Below are positions 56,196 to 64,000 of a stretch of DNA of 64,000 nt, piece after piece. The notes below the pieces were generated by a model, which made no database searches, was not told the DNA's origin, and worked only from the letters and a program-made list of their open reading frames with translations. The stretch comes from Angiostrongylus vasorum (lineage: Eukaryota; Nematoda; Chromadorea; Rhabditida; Metastrongylidae), in NCBI GenBank assembly GCA_018806985.1, contig JADANN010000461.1, positions 3,061,276 to 3,125,275 of the forward strand. The letters are read 5' to 3'. The translations under genes were made by a program, and so were the position numbers. Each line of letters starts with the position of its first letter. Within the stretch, counting starts at the first letter, position 1.

Positions 56196-59100
56196 TCAGT
56201 TACTTGATTTTTCGATAACATCGTAAACGGTCTTATGAATTCGCCAATAGTTTCGGCAATTATCGAAGTGACCCATTTTTAGTGCATTTGTCACATAAGC
56301 GATGACAACTTGTTTACGGATGTCGAATGTGACTTGTTGACATCCATGGCCAGAATGATGAACGACTCGACTGTCCTGAATGGTCAAAATATTACTCGGA
56401 ATCACATAAATTTTTTTACTTTTCTCATAATTTGTATTGCTAGTAATAATATTATCCGAGTACTCAGGGTGGTCCGTACGTTATCGTAGCTTAAAGAAAG
56501 TGTCGAACTGTAATGTAAGGGAGCGTTAATCCCTGAGAAAAAGGAACTCCTAAGCTGAGGACCTCGACCTTTTCATCCAGACGCTCAGCTAGTAGTTAAC
56601 CTATGTCGAGGTAGAGTTTCGCGAAGTACTCGAAGACAACGTTTTACCATAGCCAATAGTTGTGTCACTTTCGCAAGTAGTCCTTAATGGATAAAAGCTG
56701 TATAGCGCGTCAGGGAGAAATGCAGGTTATAACGTTTAGTTTAGAAACATTCCATTAAAACAAGCTGTATTATGAATGCGTCGTTTTTCTTGTTCAGCAA
56801 TCGCGAGGTTGTTAAACAGCATACATTTACTTCCATAGAAAAACACAATACAATACAACAGTAGCTGACGTTTCGGCAGTATCGCCTTCTTCAGAGCCTG
56901 GAAGGGTATACTGACATACAATTTACTAGGCCAAACGCTTCAATGACACTTACAAAAAGACGAAAAAACTCTATGGTAATTACATGGTCAACAGCTTCTC
57001 GAAAAAACTCACCGCTTTTTTATGTGACTTCCCAATGAGGAAGATTAGAACAGCTGATTATGGTCGCATAAGGTTGATGACTGCACCATCCCACATCAGA
57101 AATTGATGCGAACATACGGGGTCAGGTCGCGTATGACCTCTGGGCATTCATCCCTGCTATTCATTGTAGGGTTTTTGGCATTTATCCAAAAAGCCTCAAG
57201 AAGTTTTCGCGCTGGTGTTCTAGTCTCCTGCGCAAGGATATTGACTTTTACTTCAAAATCGTCCCCGCTGTGCTTTTTGTATCCCTATGCGTGCCTAGTG
57301 GGGTACTTTGTCTTAGTTTTCGTTTGCCATCTAGGTGTTCTTTTATACGGATACACAAAGGCCTGCCCGTTTCGCCAATATATTCATCTCCGCAATTATT
57401 ACAAGAGATCAGGTATATCGTACCTGAGCTCATGCAATCACCGTCCCTGCCATAAGGGCAGATTACGCAATTTGTTGTTTCGCATAGACGGTCATACAGG
57501 CGGTTACGAACTAACTGACGACGTAGAGTAGCCGGTGGTATTTCAACTATCGCTACCGATTCCTCTAGACCTGCCCTTCTTAAGCATCGTTTAATCGCTA
57601 CGCTTTAGTTCATCGCTAATAAAGGGCAGCATAAACGGGACTTTCTTTTGGCCAAGTGTTTCGCTTGGGCGCGTCGCTCTCCTTCTAAACTTATCTCATG
57701 GGGTTACTATTTCGTAGCCATTGGAGATGGCTATTTGCCGAGCCAAGTCGCGCGATTCTTCCTTCAGTTCCCTGGTTGTGCACACAGAGGTGGCTGTTCG
57801 AAACATGTTTCTCACAATCGCCCTCTTTGTGTGTGAAGGGTGGGAAGAAAGGAAGTGAACGAGGATGTTCTTGTTACTTGGCTTTCGGTACCACTTTGTC
57901 AGGTAACCGCTACTTGATAGGCTTATTTGGACGTTTAAAAACGGAAGCCAGTCTTTTCTCGGTTTCTTGAAGTAAAAGTCAATATCCTTGCGCAGGAGAC
58001 TAGAACACCAGCGCGAAAACTTCTTGAGGCTTTTTGGATAAATGCCAAAAACCCTACAATGAATAGCAGGGATGAATGCCCAGAGGTCATACGCGACCTG
58101 ACCCCGTATGTTCGCATCAATTTCTGATGTGGGATGGTGCAGTCATCAACCTTATGCGACCATAATCAGCTGTTCTAATCTTCCTCATGGGAAGGTACGT
58201 AAAAAAGCGGTGAGTTTTTTTTCGAGAAGCTGTTGACCATGTAATTACCATAGAGTTTTTCGTCTTGTTTGTAAGTGTCATTGAAGCGTTTGGCCTAGTA
58301 AATTGTATGTCAGTATACCCTTCCAGGCTCTGAAGAAGGCGATACTGCCGAAACGTCAGCTACTGTTGTATTGTATTGTGTTTTTTCTATGGAAGTAAAT
58401 GTATGCTGTTTAACAACCTCGCGATTGCTGAACAAGAAAACGACGCATTCATATTCCAATGCCGAGGTTAATAGAAAGTCGATCCTGGGAATTGTTACAA
58501 GCTGTATTGTTAGCCAAGCGACTTTTTAGTTTAAGAAGTCCTATTACAATCACATAATTATACCAATAGATGGTCTTCGAAAAAAAAATTAGCTAGAAAA
58601 TGACCTCAATTTTTTTATATTTAAATGACTAACAGTAAGCTTTTAAAAGAACAAATATTATAAGCATCACCTTTACTAATGAGGTTAGACATTTATCTCT
58701 TTCGAAACTCCATCGTTTTGAGTTTCTTTAGACAACTCAACAAACGTAATTATTAGCAAGACCAGAACGTTACACACATTAAAACAGGTCATCCACATTC
58801 AACTTCCTAGAGAGAACCCACTTAAATACATATAGAGAAATCTTCCGCTTTCTTCCTTCTCTCCTAAGCTGTGGACATCAAATTTTGCTTTTCGTCACTA
58901 TTTAATAAATGGCAAGAGAAAAAAAACCCAGAAAATTGTGAATGACTACTTGTGTGTATACGATTCTATTCAACACAGTCTTAAATTTCGTATTTAAGAG
59001 GATTTTTGTAAAATGTCTCAAATTTAAAACAGACCGGAAAGAAAGGATGATTCCAAGAATCACCAATAATCAGGATTTCTCAGACTCAAGGCTCTAGGAC

Positions 59101-59407
59101 GCTAAAAGTTCGTGTATTTTTTTCTGTTTTCCGTCCCTTAAAAATCTTCCCTTTTCGTGCTAGCATGGTTTTTTGGCGCCTCCTTTATTTTTGTTGCATT
59201 ATTTTCCGCTCCCAATGTTATTCTTTGAGTGCCTACCTTTCGAAATGTATTAATGACATGGTGACTTACTTTCCCTCGTTCTATAGGAGCGTAGAAAAAT
59301 CCATGGCCTTTAGCCATCTGCGCGTTTATCACGTAATCTGTTTCGTTGACAACTGGTCTTTCAAGAAAAGAGAGCATTTTCTCGCTGACAAGTTGACCAG
59401 TGACGAG
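56196..59407 (-). CDS. lact: LACT-family paralogue, last two exons (partial)
   Basis: On the - strand: exon 59407-59270 (138 nt, LVTGQLVSEKMLSFLERPVV ... KGHGFFYAPIERGK) and terminal exon 56375-56196 (59 codons plus stop; HHSGHGCQQVTFDIRKQVV, then AYVTNALKMGHFDNCRNY). These match exons 7 and 8 of the + strand LACT gene in length (138 nt in both), phase and splice sites (donor GTAAGT, acceptors TTTCAG and ATTCAG). The HPG motif of the first gene is HSG here, and the C-terminus is shorter by seven residues. The intervening intron is 2.9 kb against 0.6 kb in the sister gene, mainly because PLE copy C sits in it. No exon 6 equivalent was found between 59,408 and 64,000, so the 5' part either lies beyond the window or has been lost. 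Both exons are intact, so a working gene is plausible. Confidence 0.82.
56873..56899 (-). ncRNA. Hammerhead ribozyme motif H7 (PLE copy C, left), sense in the paralogue intron
   Basis: On the - strand: GGCU / CUGAAGA / A / GGCG-AUAC-UGCC / GAAAC / GUC / AGCU. The listed span covers the cleavage-site side to the start of stem I. The variable base of CUGANGA is A, as allowed. Stem II has three Watson-Crick pairs plus G-U, and stem I has three pairs plus G-U. It lies on the coding strand of the LACT paralogue. Confidence 0.72.
57248..57900 (-). pseudogene. PLE GIY-YIG endonuclease, copy C
   Basis: On the - strand, in two or more frames: LRRAGLEESVAIVEIPPATL, RRQLVRNRLYDRLC, then a Cys-rich segment with CPYGRDGDC, then SSGTIYLISCNNCGDEYIGE and TGRPLCIRIKEHLDGKRK. 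The GIY-YIG core (TIYLISC, EYIGETGR) and the basic RIKEH helix are intact. Upstream the frame is broken by several stops around 57,600-57,900, and the RT is missing. Confidence 0.8.
58325..58363 (+). ncRNA. Hammerhead ribozyme motif H8 (PLE copy C, right)
   Basis: AGGCU / CUGAAGA / A / GGCG-AUAC-UGCC / GAAAC / GUC / AGCU. Identical in core to H7. Antisense to the LACT paralogue. Confidence 0.72.
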
Positions 59408-59651
59408 CTGAAATATTCTGGCTAAAGGTACCAGGAACAAAAAAGGTCAAAAAAGAATGAAGGATAAATAACTAAATGTAAAAAATTTTAGTAAGTACTC
59501 CATGGTACAAAGTGAATTCAAGAGCATAAACAAATTCACTCAATTTATTCTCTTATATGAGAATGGGGTTAGTAAGCTTAGAGTGGTAAACAATTAGCTA
59601 TAGAATTAAAGGTTGCTGGAAAGCTAATATTCGATTTGTAATGTCACTAAA

Positions 59652-59938
59652 AGGATGAAGGATAAAGCTCCCATCCGTGATCAATCCCCTGAGGAATGTG
59701 CCATGCATTCGACTTCATTAAGCATCGTTTGGAGGTGAGCGAATGAATATATGGCCTTTACAATGACTCGCGGTGGCCTACTGATTTATCGAGCCAGTGC
59801 TGCTATCTTTCCAGACAAGCATGGCACCAATTTGCCGACTCTATAGGGATGAAGTGCTTGGTGAGCCTGGGCCGCTTGGATCGATTCCACGTGCCTGTTG
59901 CAGGGCGTCTCCGACCACTGCGCTACACGCGCGTTTAA
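59652..59938 (-). repeat. SINE-A upstream of the paralogue exons
   Basis: Inverted copy. Tail AAAGGATGAAGGATAAAGC, core CAGACAAGCATGGCACCAAT, head CACTGCGCTACACGCGCG. Confidence 0.75.
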
Positions 59939-60189
59939 TTGCATCATAATAGAAGATGTGGTACTGACAAATTTTATATGGCAGAAATTGGAATGTAAAA
60001 ACAGCAAATTCGACAAGTTAATATTTATGAAATCAAACTCGGTCGCAAGAAGAGCAAACGGATCGAAATATTAATGGGGCATTATGCCAAAGGAATGCGT
60101 GGCAAATTCAACATTGAGAATGACAGATCTCGCGGGCGTTCTTTTGGTAACGATGACAATGAACTGAAGGCTACGGTGGAGGCAAAAAC

Positions 60190-60416
60190 AAGCACAACTA
60201 CAAGGATGCTGAGATTTCAGCAGAACACGGAACATCACATGGGCTTCGAACCCCCCAATACCATTTCCAGGGTTCACGCGATATCCATTCACCAACCGAG
60301 GCTATTGCTGTGCCTTTCTCCCAATTAGTTTTTTAATCTAACGGCACCATCAGCAATCATTTGTCAACGGGAATGACCTGGAGAGCATAAATCAGCACTC
60401 GACCCAGTTAAGCTGA
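60190..60416 (-). repeat. SINE-B, one antisense arm plus centre, diverged subfamily
   Basis: AGCACAACTACAAGGATGCTG at the outer end, GGGCTTCGAACCCCCC (inverted B-box region), ATTCACCAACCGAGG, and the centre GCACCATCAGCAATCATTTG to ACCCAGTTAAGCTG. Confidence 0.6.
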
Positions 60417-60489
60417 AGCTGCAGTACAAATCTCAATGTCCCAACTTTCACAGGAAAATGCAGGCAGAAAGAATCGTTCCTCGTTCGTA

Positions 60490-60831
60490 CTACGAAATGC
60501 GGAGATAAAACATCCCATGATAACCGGCGACGACCGGCAAGCGGTTTGATCGTGATGAAGTTCCGCAGCACCTCTCGAAGTCGCACCAAAACAAGATCAC
60601 GCTAACCGTCCAGTAATTTGCCGCTGTTTGATCCTTCACAGTTTCCTGAATTGGGGTCAAACCACACGAAAATCTGTATAACCCACCGTACCCGCCAGTC
60701 CTCTCGACTACCCATTCTTCAACGATCTCAACAAGCTCCTGTACGAGAAATACTTCAGATGCCAAACTGAGGTCAAAACTGTTTTCAAAGGCTCCATCTC
60801 CCCCCAAAACTCCGGAATTTTTAGACATCAA
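60490..60831 (-). other. Unassigned open frame, 113 codons
   Basis: The - strand frame includes GVLGGDGAFENSFDLSLASE and LVQELVEIVEEWVVERTGG. Composition is protein-like (acidic, amphipathic), and the GC content is higher than its surroundings. No family recognised. No matching splice partner seen. Confidence 0.2.
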
Positions 60832-60961
60832 AATACATAAACTACTTCTTATATGGAAAACCGTATCAATTCTAGTCGTTTCTACTTAAATCGATAAAGT
60901 TTGTTCTGGGCTAAAAAAATGCTTTGGATAAATACTTGGATGATAATGGATAATTCAGTTA

Positions 60962-61350
60962 CTTGGATAATTTGATGACCCGTCTTCATTGATTGTGCAG
61001 GCCCTAGTATAATTTCCATTCCCCGGAGATTTGCTGGTGTTTACCCAATATGGTACCTGGAGTCCCGAAGACAGCCTAGCCAAAGCATTCCCCGGCCTTC
61101 ACCACACCCATACCAGGCAGTCGTCGCCCTTGTAGATCAAAGAGAGACTTGCTACTAGTGAATAGATTGGTACCAGAATAGTGGTGATTCCTGCTACAGG
61201 TATACTCTTAGCTGGACTTCCGTATGGAAACGTTGGACTCCTCAGCTTGGAAGGTCTTGTTGGGGATGAAAGCTCAGCTGTAAATTGAAGCCCCACACCA
61301 AAGAACATCTCCCACAAACAATGAGGCAGTAAACCGTTGAGAGCCCAATT
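60962..61350 (+). repeat. Repeat C, full-length, diverged
   Basis: TTGATGACCCGTCTTCATTG, CCCCGGAGATTTGCTGGTG, AGTCCCGAAGACAGCCTAGC, GGTACCAGAATAGTGGTG and GGCAGTAAACCGTTGAGAG follow the family order. Confidence 0.65.
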
Positions 61351-61859
61351 TGAATATACAGAGTGAAATGCGATATTGGTTTATGGACCACCTAATCACT
61401 TATTCGTTTTCTACCTGTAGAGGTTGGTGACAAGCAGAATTTATAACTTTCATCGGTAAATGAAGCATGAACGCCGACATAGAGCCGGCTCGTAGTAATG
61501 GCAAGTTGAGGTAGTACAGAATAAACCTTAAATGTACCGTACCATAGAGTATCGATCCAATTTTTTTTTTAGTAACTATTTCCACGAATAGTCCCCATTT
61601 TCCTCTTTAGCACACTCTTCCTATGCTAAATATACTAGCTATTAAGGAAATTTACCTTTGCCTCATATTGCTTAACCACCTTCCAGTTCGAACTTCTCTA
61701 TAAATTTTTTTTCATGCTAATCTGATGAACTTTTTTTCGTACACTTTACCAACCCAGTTTAATGAACGTTCTCTGAAATAGAAACATCTATTTGCAAAAA
61801 TTGCCCTTTTTGTCTGATGTGTTTGTGCATGATAAGCCGCTGCCTGCGTGTACTTTCTG

Positions 61860-62830
61860 AGGAACTCAGAAGCTACGAAAAAACTCCAGGATGAAAACAA
61901 GCGGTCCCATTACTCATTATTGTATCCGTTCGACTACAGTCGTTACAGTAACCATGTCCACCTTACTGCTTCACTTTTTTCTGGAAACTGTAGCAATTCC
62001 GTCTGGGCGTCGCAGTGTCTTGGTCTTGGCATATTCCTAACATCCGACCAATGAAATGAATAAAGCCCAGTTTACGGTGGTCTTGGGAATTCGTAAATTA
62101 AGCGGCTTTTCCTCCTTTCCACGAGAAATGAAAAATTGCACGAAGAAGGCGACGGCCCGACTCCTTGTCGAAATTGGGAGAACAGCGACATCGGCTAGGC
62201 AAAACCTTCGACCTACTATGATGTAGTCTATTTCGTTATGGTACTCTCTACTGACAGACTCCCACAGTTAAGCGTTGAGTGTGGAGCTTCTGGAACTGCA
62301 ATTTATCATGAATAGTCTCGGTCGTCGTGATAAACTCGGATAGCGGCTCACCCTGCTCGTCCCATTCTAATTCGTGCGCCCCAATGTGACAAACCTCACA
62401 CGTCCTTTTGAGTCCAATCTTTGCGTTAAAATCTGCAATATGAGCTCAAAGAATACATGGTCTTCCCTGCAGGACTTCTCCAAGCCCATATATAACGTTT
62501 CAACTTCGTCTTTTTTCATAGTTTGGTATCGTTGCGTAGAAAACTAAGGTTGTCAAAGCCGGTATTGATCCACTTGTCCCAAATAATGAATAAAGGTTCA
62601 TGGCCAAGCTCGTGCTGACGAGAATGCCGCTGTCACATGCTCCGACGGCTCATTTTCGGTGTCATAGACAGCGGTTGAATGGTCGCGTCATCTCGTCTCA
62701 TCCGATAACGTCGCATCTTCTCCTTCTTGCCTGCATGATCAAGTCCTTTATCGAGGACTCAAATACAAATGTGCGTGCATTGTAGGTACTGACCGCCTCC
62801 TCAGTTCCTTGCGATTTAGGCAGCTTAGAA
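61860..62830 (-). mobile_element. RTE-type endonuclease fragment, heavily decayed
   Basis: On the - strand: FESSIKDLIMQ near 62,760, followed by sequence parallel to the copy at 37.2-37.5 kb (GTGAC..., ...GCCATGAAC), then ELEWDEQGEPLSEFITTTET, LQFQKL and LLRAIFHFSWK. Order and wording match the RTE endonuclease region of the 46.2 kb copy. Stops are frequent. Confidence 0.65.
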
Positions 62831-63590
62831 AGGCCTTGAGACTTTAGCAACCTCCAATTTCAGTGTCTTATTCTTATAATAGTCGTGATGTTCCTACTTC
62901 TCGGATGGTAGCAGTAGAATAACATCAAGAAGTGAAAATACAGGGTTTTTCACAAGTGAATTTTCAAAAGTCCACTATTGCGGATGATTATTGCAATTTT
63001 AAACAAATATGTGATCGTGATGTGACGACTAGCGAAGCAGTTAATATTTCTGTCCTTCATGGATTAAATACTAAACTGATATCACTGAAGGAAGTTTGTG
63101 AATACCTGAGAGGTCAAGATAGATCGAAGTCGACTTGGAAGGTCGACTAACAGCAGGACTCACGTCAATGCGTCACAGCTGTTGTCCGAGAAGAATCAAG
63201 GTGATAAGAATGCAGACTTTTTGTCCAATCCATAAAGGCCAGCAATGACTTGTGAAGACCTCAGAACGCTCTTCCATAGTTATCGATGGATTCCAGAAGA
63301 AATCATGCTCGAATAACATTCTTTGTATTATCAAGGGGAGAAGATGAAAAACCCCTCAAACCGCATCCGAACAAACGCACAGACCAAACGAGCTCTACGC
63401 GCGATGATTTGTCCTACCAGTATAAAGTGTGAAAAGAGATCATCTAACTATCAAAGTAGGTAATCTTGTGTGACAGCGCAAAATCAAACTTGGGTTAAAA
63501 AAAGAAAGAAAAAAAGCGGCGAACGAATAAAAATCTCAGTTGCTTTCTTCTCACGCGAAAATACACAAATAAAGCTAACCAGGTTGAATA

Positions 63591-63721
63591 TGGATCCAAG
63601 TGAGCGGGCGTTGCCGATACCGAAAGCGGCTGCCTGCTCCATTGCATGTTGTTCGGGATTATTCGCTGTACACTTGTTCCACAGATCGATCCATGGTGGA
63701 TTTCCTATCGCTCGATTAAAG
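63591..63721 (+). CDS. Possible first coding exon of an unidentified gene
   Basis: ATG at 63,591, open to a GTACTA donor-like site after 63,721. The encoded peptide begins [20 protein letters not shown] and continues with a hydrophobic, Cys-containing stretch that could be a membrane anchor. An acceptor-like ACCAG lies 12 bases before the ATG. No family is recognised and the next exon would lie beyond the window. Confidence 0.25.
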
Positions 63722-63844
63722 GTACTATTCTGAACTAAATTTTATTGAAAAATGGAAAGTGAACACTCTAATGGTATTTAATTTTCATACCCATCCCATA
63801 TTAAAGCTAAAGCCTACAATGAATATTGTCGAATTAATAAAGAA

Positions 63845-64000
63845 TAGAAGACAAACCGTCCTATGGTTCTAAATTCTTCGGGAATGCCGTGCATTTATTT
63901 CTATTAAGCATCGTGAAGGTTAACGAGAGCATGTTTTGCCTTTGAGATGACTTGAAGGAGCTTTTCGATGCGTTATTTTTATTTGTATTCTCTCAGAAAA
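63845..64000 (-). repeat. SINE-A, diverged, cut by window end
   Basis: GGGAATGCCGTGCATTTAT, ATTAAGCATCGTGAAGG, TTTGCCTTTGAGATGACTTG and TTCTCTCAGAAAA follow the tail-to-core order of the inverted family; the head lies outside. Confidence 0.5.

Larger units (their letters stand above)
56755..58495 (-). mobile_element. Penelope-like element, copy C, in the LACT paralogue intron
   Basis: Inverted arms (56,755-57,285 and 57,935-58,495) are almost identical to each other. For example GGTCAGGTCGCGTATGACCT, TTACCATAGAG and TGGTCAACAGCTTCTCG all recur inverted. Between them, the - strand carries endonuclease coding. Each arm has a hammerhead motif. The right end carries AATGCCGAGGTTAATAGAAA like copies A and D. 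The near-identity of the arms suggests a fairly recent insertion or arm homogenisation. Confidence 0.85.

Noticed and set aside
57103..57531. + strand ORF of 142 codons with a near-identical inverted ORF at 57,935-58,120
   Set aside because: This is the antisense of the PLE arm and endonuclease end, present twice because the arms are inverted copies.
60071..60295. - strand ORF with TPARSVILNV as a candidate exon 6 of the LACT paralogue
   Set aside because: The similarity to [10 protein letters not shown] is weak, the length and splice sites do not fit, and part of it lies in a SINE-B copy.

Overview
This window looks like nuclear DNA of a parasitic strongylid nematode (hookworm-like). Three things suggest this: genes of small exons split by long repeat-filled introns; T-rich ...TTTTCAG splice acceptors placed directly before start codons, as in spliced-leader trans-splicing; and a mix of RTE-type retroposons, Penelope-like elements and tRNA-derived short repeats that I associate with hookworm genomes. 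The species assignment is inference.

Layout. (1) 4.1-7.0 kb, + strand: a two-exon gene for a very small Olig/BHLHE22-type bHLH factor (94 aa). (2) 7.9-9.9 kb: a Penelope-like element (PLE copy A) with remnants of reverse transcriptase (YIDD) and GIY-YIG endonuclease. (3) 17.3-30.5 kb, + strand: a complete nine-exon glutamine synthetase gene (382 aa), with a poly(A) signal at 30,728. (4) 34.8-39.9 kb: an intergenic transposon graveyard with two RTE copies tail to tail, PLE copy B and a tRNA-derived SINE. (5) 40.2-53.3 kb, + strand: a complete eight-exon serine beta-lactamase-like (LACT family) gene encoding 432 aa. (6) 56.2-59.4 kb, - strand: the last two coding exons of a LACT paralogue, convergent with the first, with PLE copy C in its last intron. 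(7) 60-64 kb: repeats, an RTE fragment, an unassigned ORF and a possible first exon at 63,591.

The most notable structure is the repeat biology. All four PLE copies carry a hammerhead-ribozyme motif at each end. The core, a pairable stem II and stem I can be read by eye, and the copies show a compensatory base change. The two ends face away from each other, so each element is bounded by inverted repeats; copy D is reduced to these arms. Two copies lie in introns, so one ribozyme of each pair is on the sense strand of the host gene. The short repeats include two families (SINE-A, SINE-D) with different tRNA-like heads but a shared core of about 55 bp, and a foldback family (SINE-B) whose two arms each carry a tRNA-like promoter region. 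A 7-bp minisatellite at 50.1-50.6 kb produces long spurious ORFs in all three + frames.

The host genes show no operon-like or functional linkage. They are a transcription factor, an enzyme of nitrogen metabolism and a pair of hydrolase-like proteins.
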